64,000 bases of DNA, taken from assembly GCF_032341995.1 (NCBI RefSeq), contig NZ_CP135439.1, forward strand, positions 558,001-622,000. The letters run 5' to 3'. Origin of the DNA: Domibacillus sp. DTU_2020_1001157_1_SI_ALB_TIR_016. GTDB lineage: Bacteria; Bacillota; Bacilli; Bacillales; Domibacillaceae. The notes below the pieces were generated by a model. That model was not told where the DNA came from. It searched no databases and was given only the letters and a program-made list of their open reading frames with translations. A program made the position numbers and the translations under genes. Of the stretch, positions 40,963-50,600 are shown piece after piece (within the stretch, counting starts at the first letter, position 1; each line of letters opens with the position of its first letter).

Positions 40963-42693
40963 ATGAGATCAACTTTTATGGGACTTGAAACCGCAAAGCG
41001 CGGCATGTTTACCCAGCAAAGCGCCTTGTACACAACAGGTCACAATATTTCGAATGCCAACACTCCTGGCTATACACGCCAGCGTGTTAATTTTCAAACG
41101 ACTACTCCTTATCCTGCAGTCGGCTTAAACAGACCTAATATTCCAGGACAAATGGGTACGGGGGTAGAAGCAGGTTCTGTTCAAAGAATTCGAGATTCTT
41201 TTCTTGATACACAGTACCGCTCGGAAAGCACAAAGCTTGGTTATTGGAGTTCCCGCTCTGATGCGCTGAGTAAAGTGGAGGATATTATTAACGAGCCTAC
41301 AGATGATGGCTTGTCGGCTGTTATGGGCGAGCTTTGGCAGTCGCTCCAGGATCTCGCCGGTAATCCCGAAAATGAAGGAACGCGGGGCGTCGTTCTTGAA
41401 CGGATGCAGTCGGTAACAGACACATTTAATTATATGTCCGATTCCTTAACTTCAATTCAAAAGGACTTTGGCAATCAAGTGAATGTAACGCTTAAAGCGA
41501 CTAACTCGGCTATTGATAAATTACATGATGTAAATCAGCAGATTAAATCGATCGAACCAAACGGATATTTGCCAAATGATTTATATGATGAGCGGGATCG
41601 GCTCCTGGATGAATTATCACAATATTTTTCTATTGAAACCAATTCAATTAAAAGCGGCGGTAACGCGCTTGATATTGCGGAAGGGGTATTAGAAGTCAGC
41701 ATTGTAAACGCAGATGGAAGCAAGGTCCAGTTGGTTAGCGCTTCAGAACGATTCCATGTAGGGTTTGCAGCATCGGACGACACCGTACTGGACGGGGTGC
41801 CGGACTCAGGTGCCGGAGTAGTATCCTTGCAGGTATTTAAAGAAGATACCATAAATCCGGGAGAGTGGACGAAAGCTGCTGCAGGCGATTTTAAATATGT
41901 TGATAAAAACGGAAACAATATAAACTCAGCTGAGATTGATTTTGCTACTGAAGCAGGGGCGGTTACCTTTTCGCAAGGGGAGCTTAGAGGCTTAATTGAG
42001 GCATATGGCTATCAAACTAGAGCTGCCGGATCAGAGACTGTTAAAGGCATTTACTCAGATATGCTAGATCAAATTGACCAGATGGCTTTCACATTTGCGA
42101 CCATGTTTAATACTGTGCAAGGGTATGGTGTGGATTTAAACAACCCGGCTTCTAGTACAAATAAAAACTTTTTTAATATAGACGCTTATTCAAGTACGAA
42201 TTACAAAGGAATTGCCAGTGCGATTGGATTAAATGAGAATATGCTTCCAAAGGATATTGCGGCAGCTATGTCATCTTATACAGATGCATCAGGAAAACAT
42301 GCGAACGCAGGTGACGGAAAAAACGCTCAAAACTTGTCCAACATTGGGGCAATTCTATTAAATGGGTCCAGCTTTCAGCTGAACGGCAGCGATACACCGG
42401 CAGACATGCCGGAGCTTCCGATTAAAAGCGGCTCACTCAATTCATTTTATGAAGGGGTCATTGGCGGCATGGCTGTTGATGCGCAGCAGGCCGCACGGAT
42501 GGTGACAAATGCCGGGGTTTTAAAAGATTCTGTAGAAACCAATCGCCAGTCTGTTTCTTCCGTATCACTGGATGAAGAAATGACTAACTTAATTAAATTC
42601 CAGCATGCCTACAACGGAGCAGCCCGAATGATTACCGTAGTAGATGAAATGCTTGATAAAATTATTAATGGCATGGGCGTTGGCGGCCGTTAA
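40963..42693 (+). CDS. flgK: Flagellar hook-associated protein 1 FlgK
   Basis: A 576-residue hook-filament junction protein. The N-terminus, FMGLETAKRGMFTQQSALYTTGHNISNANTPGYTRQRVNF, is the rod/hook-family signature. An extended variable centre follows. The C-terminus reads SLDEEMTNLIKFQHAYNGAARMITVVDEMLDKIINGMG. It is larger than B. subtilis FlgK (507 residues) because of the central domain. GGAGAG precedes the ATG. Confidence 0.95.
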   Translation: MRSTFMGLETAKRGMFTQQSALYTTGHNISNANTPGYTRQRVNFQTTTPYPAVGLNRPNIPGQMGTGVEAGSVQRIRDSFLDTQYRSESTKLGYWSSRSDALSKVEDIINEPTDDGLSAVMGELWQSLQDLAGNPENEGTRGVVLERMQSVTDTFNYMSDSLTSIQKDFGNQVNVTLKATNSAIDKLHDVNQQIKSIEPNGYLPNDLYDERDRLLDELSQYFSIETNSIKSGGNALDIAEGVLEVSIVNADGSKVQLVSASERFHVGFAASDDTVLDGVPDSGAGVVSLQVFKEDTINPGEWTKAAAGDFKYVDKNGNNINSAEIDFATEAGAVTFSQGELRGLIEAYGYQTRAAGSETVKGIYSDMLDQIDQMAFTFATMFNTVQGYGVDLNNPASSTNKNFFNIDAYSSTNYKGIASAIGLNENMLPKDIAAAMSSYTDASGKHANAGDGKNAQNLSNIGAILLNGSSFQLNGSDTPADMPELPIKSGSLNSFYEGVIGGMAVDAQQAARMVTNAGVLKDSVETNRQSVSSVSLDEEMTNLIKFQHAYNGAARMITVVDEMLDKIINGMGVGGR

Positions 42694-42710
42694 GAAAGGA
42701 GCAAGTAAAA

Positions 42711-43601
42711 ATGCGGGTCACTCAATCGATGCTTTCATCTAATATGATGAAAAACTTAACGAGCAGTTTAAATCGTCTTGATAAATTAAATACACAAGTA
42801 TCCACCCAGAAAAAGATAGACCGTCCTTCTGACGACCCAGTTGTGGCAATGAAAGGCATCACGTACCGGCGTACACTGCTGGAAGTGGAGCAATACCAGC
42901 GCAACTTCGGTGAAGCGTATAACTGGGTGGAAAACTCTGATACATCTCTCGATAAAGCAAGCCAGGCTTTGCAGCGGATGCGTGAACTTCTTGTGCAAAC
43001 ATCAAGCGACACGTATGATGCGGAACAAAGAAAGGCTGCGAAAGAGGAAATTGATCAGCTCAAAGAGCATTTAGTCGAAATTGCGAATACGAAATTTGGC
43101 GACAAATATTTATTTAACGGTACAAATACGGTATCCAAGCCGGTAGATTTATCGGCTGATCCTCCTGCTTATCCGGTAAACGATGATCCCGTGGAGCTGG
43201 AATTGTCCAAGGGCGTATATATCCAGGTAAATATAAGCGGAAAAACGCTTTTTTCAGAGGATATGTTTGCGAAAATTGATGAAATTGCACAAGAATTAGA
43301 CAAGGATGCAAGTTCTACTTCTGGTGAAGCGTTAAGCGGCCTGTTAAAAGATTTAGATACACATATGGCCACGATTACCGACGAACGGGCCAAGCTTGGC
43401 GCCAAGTATAATAGAGTCGAGCTGATGGAAGCGCGTATTGGGGAGCAGGAAGTTATCGCCAACCGTATTTTATCTGAGAATGAAGATGTAGACTTTGAAC
43501 GCGTGGTTACAGATTTAACGGTTCAAGAAACGGTGCATAATGCGGCTCTTTCTGTAGGAGCGCGTATCATTCAGCCAACCCTGATGGACTTTCTTCGCTA
43601 A
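42711..43601 (+). CDS. flgL: Flagellar hook-associated protein 3 FlgL
   Basis: A 296-residue flagellin-like junction protein. The start RVTQSMLSSNMMKNLTSSL and KKIDRPSDDPVVAMKGI are typical. A central SKGVYIQVNISGKTLF segment follows, and the end reads ENEDVDFERVVTDLTVQETVHNAALSVGARIIQPTLMDFLR (in segments). AAAGGAGC precedes the ATG, 17 bases after flgK. Confidence 0.95.
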   Translation: MRVTQSMLSSNMMKNLTSSLNRLDKLNTQVSTQKKIDRPSDDPVVAMKGITYRRTLLEVEQYQRNFGEAYNWVENSDTSLDKASQALQRMRELLVQTSSDTYDAEQRKAAKEEIDQLKEHLVEIANTKFGDKYLFNGTNTVSKPVDLSADPPAYPVNDDPVELELSKGVYIQVNISGKTLFSEDMFAKIDEIAQELDKDASSTSGEALSGLLKDLDTHMATITDERAKLGAKYNRVELMEARIGEQEVIANRILSENEDVDFERVVTDLTVQETVHNAALSVGARIIQPTLMDFLR

Positions 43602-43616
43602 CAGGAGGGAGAACGC

Positions 43617-44177
43617 ATGAATATACCGACACTTCGAATTCAAACGACTGATGCACAAATAAGCATATCCACTACAAAAGGAAAGCAATCCATTCAGCAG
43701 CCGCCGGCGACTGTTGAAATGAAGCAGCTAAAAGCGGAGATGAAAATTACAACTACGCCCGGCAAGCTGACGATTGACCAGTCGCAGGCGTGGGCAGATA
43801 TGGACAGAAAAAACATTCTGCAGCGAAACCGCGAAGCAGCCGCCGAGGCCGTTCAAAAAGCGTGGGAAGGCATTGGACGCCGTGCTTCGGAAGGAAGAGA
43901 GCTTGCTGCTATTCACAAAGGCGGCAATCCAATCGCAGAGCAGGCGGTCCGCCACACAAGACGCAATTTTGAAACGGGAATTGGCTGGATTCCTTCACAT
44001 GGCAGTGTCAAGATTGATTATCAGCCCGGTGATGTGCAAATAGAAGCGAATGCGCGCCCGGTCGAATATAAAGCTACGATGAATAAACCCGTTATCCGCT
44101 ACGAACCGGGTGATGTGAATATTGAGCTTGTTCAAAAGCCGTCTGTTCATATTGAAGTGGTCAATAAAACGATTTAA
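43617..44177 (+). CDS. yviE: YviE-like (DUF6470) flagellar-locus protein
   Basis: A 186-residue soluble protein. It has an N-terminal short beta region with RIQTTDAQISIST, a central helix (KNILQRNREAAAEAVQKAWEGIGRRASEG), and repeated beta segments KIDYQPGDVQIEAN and IRYEPGDVNIELVQKPSV. This duplicated PGDV motif is characteristic. It sits between flgL and fliW as in B. subtilis. The role is unknown. AGGAGGGAG precedes the ATG. Confidence 0.85.
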   Translation: MNIPTLRIQTTDAQISISTTKGKQSIQQPPATVEMKQLKAEMKITTTPGKLTIDQSQAWADMDRKNILQRNREAAAEAVQKAWEGIGRRASEGRELAAIHKGGNPIAEQAVRHTRRNFETGIGWIPSHGSVKIDYQPGDVQIEANARPVEYKATMNKPVIRYEPGDVNIELVQKPSVHIEVVNKTI

Positions 44178-44191
44178 AGGAATGATAATCA

Positions 44192-44626
44192 GTGAAGATT
44201 CAAACGAAGTACCACGGAGAAATAGAAATTGCGCCAAGTGATGTCATTACCTTTTCAAGCGGCATTCCCGGCTTTGAGTCAGAAAAGGAATTTGTTCTGC
44301 TGTCTTTTCCTGATAACCCAGCTTTTTACGCCCTTCAATCAGTCTCTACTCCGAGCGTAGGCTTTGTCGTTGCGGATCCGTTTTCTTTTTTTATTGATTA
44401 CAAGGTGAAGATTGATGATGCGACTATTGAGGCTTTGTCGATTGAAGGGGAAGAAGATGTTATACTGTTAAGTATCTTAACAGTGCGTGACCCTTTTCAA
44501 GAAACAACAGCCAACCTGCAGGCGCCTGTCGTGATTAACAAAAAAACACAGGCTGGCCGCCAGCTGATCTTAACCGGCAAGCCGTATGAGACACGCCATA
44601 ATCTGTTCCAGACGAAGGAGGCGTAA
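44192..44626 (+). CDS. fliW: Flagellar assembly factor FliW
   Basis: A 144-residue beta-barrel protein. It has the signatures ITFSSGIPGFESEKEFVLLSF, FYALQSVSTPSVGFVVADPFSFF, VILLSILTVRDPFQETTANLQAPVVINKKT and GRQLILTGKPYETRHNLF. FliW binds CsrA or flagellin. When flagellin is exported FliW releases it and silences CsrA, allowing hag translation. The start is a GTG at 44192. csrA follows three bases after the stop codon, supporting coupled production. Confidence 0.95.
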   Translation: MKIQTKYHGEIEIAPSDVITFSSGIPGFESEKEFVLLSFPDNPAFYALQSVSTPSVGFVVADPFSFFIDYKVKIDDATIEALSIEGEEDVILLSILTVRDPFQETTANLQAPVVINKKTQAGRQLILTGKPYETRHNLFQTKEA

Positions 44627-44629
44627 TCC

Positions 44630-44857
44630 ATGCTCGTTTTAACAAGAAAACCAGGTGAATCGCTTATGATTGGCGACGACGTTGAGATTACTGTCGTTTC
44701 CGTTTCCGGCGACCAGGTTAAGCTCGGCATCAATGCGCCCAAGCATATTGATATTCACCGAAAAGAAATTTACGTTCAAATTGGAAACGAAAATAAATCT
44801 GCATCTGCCGGCGTAACTGATCTGTCAGGCTTACTTAAACTCCCTCCGCTAAACTAA
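44630..44857 (+). CDS. csrA: Carbon storage regulator CsrA
   Basis: A 75-residue RNA-binding dimer: [44 protein letters not shown]. It has all the RNA-contact residues of the N- and C-terminal strands (Leu4, Arg6, and R44-type in IHRKE). It represses translation of hag by occupying the ribosome site. The visible target is in the leader at 45114-45150. A terminator overlaps the gene's last codons. Confidence 0.97.
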   Translation: MLVLTRKPGESLMIGDDVEITVVSVSGDQVKLGINAPKHIDIHRKEIYVQIGNENKSASAGVTDLSGLLKLPPLN

Positions 44858-44873
44858 TGGATGGGAGTTTTTT
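44837..44873 (+). terminator. Terminator after csrA
   Basis: AAACTCCC and GGGAGTTT pair around a 19-base loop that includes the csrA stop codon, then Ts. It isolates hag as a separate unit. Confidence 0.8.
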
Positions 44874-45023
44874 AGTGGATTGGAACAGTCATAATCTTTC
44901 TACGCATTTGAATCGTAATTCCAAAACTATGATGTTAACGTATAGGCTTCTGCCTTTACTTTTTATGAATAGAAGTTATTTTAGTTATTTCACGAATTTG
45001 GTAAAAAAATAATCAAAACCTAT

Positions 45024-45049
45024 TAAACATTTTTGAGGGGTGACGATAA
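45024..45049 (+). promoter_or_regulatory. Sigma-D promoter of hag
   Basis: TAAA at 45024-45027, a 14-base spacer, and GACGATAA at 45042-45049. It lies about 110 bases upstream of hag and gives a leader of about 100 bases. An AT-rich tract (44990-45025) lies directly upstream and could act as an UP element. Confidence 0.85.
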
Positions 45050-45113
45050 TAAGAGTGTAAGCAAAACAGACCAGGGCGGCCGACCTGGAACGGCTTGCTG
45101 AACAAAAGGAAAA

Positions 45114-45150
45114 CTGTTCACACGGATGTGAACAGCCATACTCAAGGAGG
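45114..45150 (+). promoter_or_regulatory. CsrA-binding hairpin and ribosome-site overlap in the hag leader
   Basis: CTGTTCACA and TGTGAACAG form a 9-bp stem with CGGA in the loop, giving the ACGGA version of the ANGGA CsrA motif (45114-45135). A second GGA lies in the ribosome site AAGGAGG (45144-45150). Two sites, one of them over the ribosome site, is the arrangement by which CsrA dimers repress hag in B. subtilis. Confidence 0.8.
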
Positions 45151-45158
45151 AAAAACGA

Positions 45159-46811
45159 ATGATTATCAATCATAATATTGCTGCACTTAACACGCATCGT
45201 CAGATGAGCGCTGCTTCTGGTGCACAAGCTAAATCAATGGAAAAACTATCTTCAGGTCTTCGCATCAACAAAGCGGGCGATGACGCTGCAGGTCTAGCAA
45301 TCTCTGAAAAAATGCGTGCACAGATCCGTGGTTTGGATCAAGCATCACGTAACGCGCAAGATGGTATCTCTTTGATCCAAACAGCTGAAGGTGCATTGAA
45401 CGAAACACATTCAATCCTACAGCGTATGCGTGAGCTGGCAGACCAATCTGCCAACGGTACAAACACAGCTGAAGACCGTAAAGCACTTCAGGATGAAGTA
45501 AAACAGTTAAAAGACGAAGTTGACCGTATCGGTAATACAACTGAGTTCAATACACAGAAATTATTGAACGGTAATCTTAAATCATCAGGCGGTGCGTCTG
45601 TGGGTCAAGATACTACTACAGGCTCTTCTATTGCTAAATTAGAAAATGCGTCGTTAACAGCAACAGCTGCTCTAGCTGGCCTTACTGTTGGAGATAACGA
45701 TTTTGTTTCAGAGAAAATTACTATTGATGGTACTGAAATCCAGTTGAATTTCCAAAACTTAACTACGGATGAAAAAACAGCAATTAAGGCTGGTACAGCA
45801 GCAGGAGCGTCCACTGACTCTCAAAATAAAGCGAAAGATCTAATTGTTTCTAAAATCAACGAAGCGATTGACGCACAAGGTGCAAACGTTGCTCATGTTT
45901 CCGGTTATCTTGATGGTTCAGGTAAGTTAGTACTTGAAAGTGGGAAAGACGGCACTACTTCAGCTATCAAAACTGATGGCACTACTGGAGTTATGGATAA
46001 AGTTTTAGGTCTTGCTGGTGCCGCTGGTGCTGCTGGTACAAGCAAATATAATGGAGCAGACATTGCAGATGCAAGTACATTAACAGTGAACTTTGGAGAT
46101 AGACAATTGGAAGTTACCTTGGATGTAACTGCGGCAGGTTTTACGGCTGGCGATCCTATCGATGCTACATCAGACATGGAAGATGTAGCTAAGATTCTCC
46201 AAGATTCTATCAATGCTGCTATTACAACATACAATGGTGCTTCTGGTGCTAGTGCAAGTGATGCAGCTTATATCAATAATGTTAAAGTTAATGTAACTGA
46301 TGATGGTAAGTTACAGCTAGTTAGCGAGGATGGACCAATTACTCTTGCTGACCAAACGGGCTCTTCAGTTGTAGAAAACTTAGGTCTTACACAAGCACAA
46401 ACAGATGCGGCAGGTAACGGTGGCATGACCTTCCAAATCGGTGCTAATAAAGGCCAAACAATCACTTTCGGTGTAAACGATATGCGTTCTGCTGCTTTAG
46501 GTATTTCTGGAGTGGATATCTCTTCTGCTGCTGGTGCACAAAATGCATTAAAATCTCTTGATTCTGCAATCAAATCAGTATCTGCAGAGCGTTCTAAACT
46601 GGGTGCGGTTCAAAACCGTCTTGAGCACACGATCAACAACTTGGGTACATCTTCTGAAAACCTGACAGCTGCGGAATCACGTATCCGTGACGTAGACATG
46701 GCGAAAGAAATGATGGCTCAAACGAAGAACTCTATCCTTTCTCAAGCTGCGCAAGCGATGCTTTCCCAAGCAAACCAAGCGCCACAAGGTGTTCTTCAGC
46801 TTCTTCGTTAA
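45159..46811 (+). CDS. hag: Major flagellin Hag, 550-residue form
   Basis: A filament protein with canonical ends: [57 protein letters not shown], and [38 protein letters not shown], ending [10 protein letters not shown]. The central D2/D3-like insert (about residues 145-440) is much longer than in B. subtilis Hag (304 residues total) and is rich in Gly/Ala/Thr. It contains repeated Gly/Asp-rich turns typical of surface-exposed flagellin domains. The strong own promoter and codon use (optimised, with less GC-rich third positions) fit a highly expressed gene. Translation is under CsrA/FliW control. Confidence 0.95.
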   Translation: MIINHNIAALNTHRQMSAASGAQAKSMEKLSSGLRINKAGDDAAGLAISEKMRAQIRGLDQASRNAQDGISLIQTAEGALNETHSILQRMRELADQSANGTNTAEDRKALQDEVKQLKDEVDRIGNTTEFNTQKLLNGNLKSSGGASVGQDTTTGSSIAKLENASLTATAALAGLTVGDNDFVSEKITIDGTEIQLNFQNLTTDEKTAIKAGTAAGASTDSQNKAKDLIVSKINEAIDAQGANVAHVSGYLDGSGKLVLESGKDGTTSAIKTDGTTGVMDKVLGLAGAAGAAGTSKYNGADIADASTLTVNFGDRQLEVTLDVTAAGFTAGDPIDATSDMEDVAKILQDSINAAITTYNGASGASASDAAYINNVKVNVTDDGKLQLVSEDGPITLADQTGSSVVENLGLTQAQTDAAGNGGMTFQIGANKGQTITFGVNDMRSAALGISGVDISSAAGAQNALKSLDSAIKSVSAERSKLGAVQNRLEHTINNLGTSSENLTAAESRIRDVDMAKEMMAQTKNSILSQAAQAMLSQANQAPQGVLQLLR

Positions 46812-46837
46812 TCTTCGCCCCGTGGCTTAGGTTAGCT

Positions 46838-46880
46838 GAAAAGCGAGAGACTCTGGATTTTTCCAGGGTCTCTTTTTATT
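46838..46880 (+). terminator. Terminator after hag
   Basis: AGAGACTCTGGA and TCCAGGGTCTCT pair around TTTT, with one wobble, then Ts. Confidence 0.9.
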
Positions 46881-46919
46881 GAACAAAGATGAAAAATACA
46901 TTGTAAGGGAGCTAGTTGC

Positions 46920-47162
46920 ATGATATATAAAGAACAGCAGGAGCAGAAACAGTTTCTTAAGGAACAAGTCGAATGGTGTAAGCAACAGGACAGGATCTTA
47001 GAGCAAATTGAGTCTAAGTTATATGAAATGAGAGAGCTGGCTCAGTATGCTTGCTGCTCCAAATTGACCTCAATGGAAGCGAACGAATTGAATCAGCGGC
47101 TGAATAATTTGAAAAACGACGTATTGCTTCTTGAACAGCACCTCCACTCTGCTGTTCATTAA
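46920..47162 (+). CDS. 80-residue coiled-coil protein of unknown function
   Basis: A strongly helical, charged protein: EQQEQKQFLKEQVEWCKQQD, ILEQIESKLYEMRELAQYACC, and ANELNQRLNNLKNDVLLLEQHLHSAVH. It has no signal peptide or membrane segment. GGGAG precedes the ATG. Size and helical nature recall small flagellar chaperones such as FliT, which lies after hag-fliD-fliS in B. subtilis, but no family signature was recognised. The following 290 bases to the riboswitch hold a weak AAGCTGC...GCAGCTT dyad and nothing else I can support. Confidence 0.6.
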   Translation: MIYKEQQEQKQFLKEQVEWCKQQDRILEQIESKLYEMRELAQYACCSKLTSMEANELNQRLNNLKNDVLLLEQHLHSAVH

Positions 47163-47414
47163 AAATAAGCTGCCCGTTTATTTAGGTAGTTCAAGCGTGC
47201 AGCTTAAAATATATCTTCTAGACTAGGTTGTTTGTTTCGTATGTCGTTCCTATATAGCTCGTAATGTGGTAAACAAGCTTTTTTAATATCGTCTCCTTTC
47301 ATGTCTCTCCTCTTTTAATCTCATGATTAAGTTCTTTATATAGGGAAATAAGAATAATTTATTATTCATACTCAAAAGATTGATTTACAGGTAAATATAC
47401 CTATTTATATAAAG

Positions 47415-47442
47415 TTAATACCGAATATAATAGACTTATAAT
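47415..47442 (+). promoter_or_regulatory. Promoter upstream of the c-di-GMP riboswitch
   Basis: TATAAT at 47437-47442 with TTAATA 16 bases upstream. Transcription would begin near 47449, just ahead of the aptamer. Another TATAAT at 47426 leaves the exact start uncertain. Confidence 0.55.
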
Positions 47443-47460
47443 CACAAAAAAACCAAGTGA

Positions 47461-47550
47461 AAAAGGCAAACTATGGGAAACTATAGGACGCAAAGCCAGG
47501 GGCCTGTACCATGTTTACTAGTAAGTGTGGATGGCAGCCGGTTGCCGCAA
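47461..47550 (+). promoter_or_regulatory. Cyclic-di-GMP-I (GEMM-I) riboswitch aptamer
   Basis: The diagnostic elements appear in order. AAAGGCAAAC starts the core, a stem CTATG...CTATAG is capped by a GAAA tetraloop, then GGACGCAAAGCCA, a GGGCCT arm leading to a variable hairpin, and ATGGCAGCCGGTTGCCGC closes the three-way junction. The tetraloop faces its usual receptor arm. This is the class I fold that binds one c-di-GMP at the junction. A terminator lies 25 bases downstream and the only gene that follows is the 2137-residue surface protein. Confidence 0.95.
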
Positions 47551-47571
47551 GGTATCGTAGTCTTATAGACG

Positions 47572-47601
47572 CATGAGCCTTGTTTAGGCTCATTTTTTAT
47601 T
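47572..47601 (+). terminator. Expression-platform terminator of the riboswitch
   Basis: ATGAGCCT and AGGCTCAT form an 8-bp stem around TGTTT, followed by TTTTTAT. It ends 31 bases before the start codon. The segment 47548-47572 (AAGGTATCGTAGTC...) could act as an alternative pairing partner; which ligand state permits readthrough cannot be told by eye. Confidence 0.9.
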
Positions 47602-47631
47602 TGGTTTTTTCAAGAAAGGTGAGACTTTTGT

Positions 47632-50600
47632 ATGAAAAAATCAATAAGCCAGAAGTTGTCTATTTTGTCTGTCGTACTGCTTCTGATGCAGTTGGTGTCT
47701 CCATTTTTTAATGCTCAAGCAGAAACAAATAGCAGCATTCTGCCTCCGAGCAATCTGACAGCACAGATGGTAACACCCGATGATGTGAAATTATCGTGGA
47801 GTGCTGTTTATGGAGCCACAGGCTATAATGTCTATGAAATTAAGGAAGGACAGCTTACCCTTCTTGGAAAAACAACAACGACGAGCTATAATTTGAACAA
47901 TATGGCAGAAGGCTCGTACCGTTATGTTGTTTCAACGTTGAGTGCGGAAGGAGAGTCAGGACCTTGTGCACCTGTTACCGTAGATGTGGTGTATCCAAAG
48001 ATGGGAGCCCCTGATACCGTCACATACACAGTAAGAAATGGAAATGATCTTGTGATCAACTGGACGGCTGCTGCGAATGCGGAAAAATATAATTTGTATG
48101 AGCTTTCTCCAACAGGTGAAAAAAAGCTGTTGTATACAGGCACGGCACGTACTTTTACACTCACCAGAGTGGAAGAAGGAATTCATCAATATGCTGTTAC
48201 GAGTATGCATACCTTGTACGGGGAATCTGCTCTGTCAGAGCCTTTAAAAGTAGAGCTTCTGTATCCGGTTTTGACTCCGCCGGCTGATTTTTCTTATACA
48301 GTGGCAAATGGAAATGACATTACGCTGAAATGGACCGCTGCGCCATATGCGACAAGCTATAAACTTTATCAAATGGTGGATGGTCAGCCGGTGTTAAAAA
48401 ACACGGTGACCGGCACAACCGCTGCGATTTCAAATACCGCAGCAGGCACTTATGAATATGAGCTTCGTACGAACAGTGACCGTTTCGGGGAGTCGGCAGA
48501 AGGAAGCAAGTTAACAGTGACAGTAGGTTCTATTACCATGTCAGCGCCGCCAAACTTTTCATACAAGCTTCAAAATACCAATGACCTTACTTTAACGTGG
48601 GGAAGCGTCCCATACGCAAACAGCTATAAAGTATATCAGTTAGTTGATGGCAAAAAAGTATTAAAAAGTACTGTACAGGGGACCAGTGTAGCGTATGCGA
48701 AGCTGCCGGGTGGCAATTATACGTATGAAGTCTATTCAGTCAGTGACCGATTCGGCGAGTCGGCAGAGGGAAGCCGTGTTTCATTGACGGTAGAAGGTGT
48801 AACTATAGAAGCACCAGCCAATGTCGCCCATAAAATTCAAAATGGCAATGATATTTCGCTGAGCTGGAATACCGCAGCTAATGCAACGGCTTATAAAGTG
48901 TACCAGATTGTAGATGGTCAAAAAGTGCTGAAGAGTACGGTCACAGGTACAACAGTAAATTACACGAATATGCCTGCCGGCGATTATGTATATGAGATTT
49001 ACTCGTACAGCGACCGTTTTGGGGAATCAGCAGAAGGCGGAAAAGCTGCTTTTACATTAGAACAGCTCGTAATGGCAGCGCCAGCAAACTTCGCATCAGA
49101 CGTGCAAAACGGCAATGATATTGTGCTAAGCTGGGAAGCTGTGCCGTATGCAGCGAATTATAAAGTGTACCAGATTAACGATTCAGGGCAAAAAACATTA
49201 AAAAGTACAGTAACTGCAGCAGCAGTTACATACGCAAATCAGCCAGAGGGTGAGTATAAGTATGAGGTTCATTCTTATTCAAGCCGGTTTGGGGAGTCAG
49301 CGGAAGGCAGTACCCTGTCTTTAAGCCTCGTTCATCCAGAATTAAAGGCACCGGCCAATGTAAAGGAAACAATTAAATCAGATACCTCATTTTCTTTGTC
49401 TTGGGATGCAGCAGAGTATGCAACGGGGTATAAAGTATATCAAATAGTGGACGGCAAGAAAACGTTAAAAAGCACTGTTACATCGCCTGCTGTCACGTAT
49501 AATAGTATGCCATCAGGAGAGTACGCGTATGTAATTCACGCCTATTCATCACGATTCGGCGAGTCGGCAGAAGGATCACAGGTGACCTTTACACTAACTG
49601 GGCAAACGATGAAAGCTCCAACGAATGCAGCTTATACTGTGGTAAATGGTAATGATATTAAACTGAGCTGGACCGCTGCAGAATATGCGACCGGGTATAA
49701 AATTTATCAGGTGGTTGACGGAGTCAAAGTACTGAAAAACACGGTAACAGGCTCGTCTTATACGTATACAAATATGTCAGCCGGTGATTACAAGTATGTC
49801 GTCCACTCTGTTTCCACTCTTTTTGGGGAATCAGCTGATGGGGCAGAAATCTCTTTTACACTTAATCATCCAGTTATCGAAGCGCCAGGTAATTTTACGT
49901 ATAAAATTCAAAACGTGAATGATGTAGTGCTGAGCTGGGATGCAGCAGACTATGCGAATAGCTACAAGATATATGAAGTGGTGAATGGCGAGAAAGTTTT
50001 AAAATACACAGGTACAGCTCTAACTTTCACGCTTAAAAATGTGTCGGCTGGTGAACATACGTATGCGGTGGACACGGTCAGCACACGCTTTGGAGAATCA
50101 GCAAAAAGCAGTACTGTGACTGTTACAATGAATGAGTATAGCCTGCAGGCGCCGGAAAATGCCACATACAGTGCGGCGAATGTAAATGATGTTACATTAA
50201 AATGGAATGCCGTTTTAAATGCGAATGGTTATAACATCTATCAAATTGTAGACGGTAAGGCGGTATTGAAAAAAACAGTAACAGGCACTTCTGTTTCTTT
50301 TGCCTCTATGCCGGAAGGAGATTATCTCTATGAGATTCGTGCTTACAGTGACCGATTTGGAGAGTCACCGGAAGGGAGCCATATTTCTTTTAAAATCATT
50401 TATCCAGAAATCGAGGCACCAGAAGCACTTTCCTACAAAATTCAAAACGGCAATGATGTCGTATTAAGTTGGAATGCAACGGACTATGCGAATAGCTATA
50501 AAGTGTATGAAGTCATAGACGGTCAAAAAGTATTAAAGGCGACAAGAACCACTTTAAATGCGACCTTTACAAATGTACCGGCTGGTGAACACACATATGT

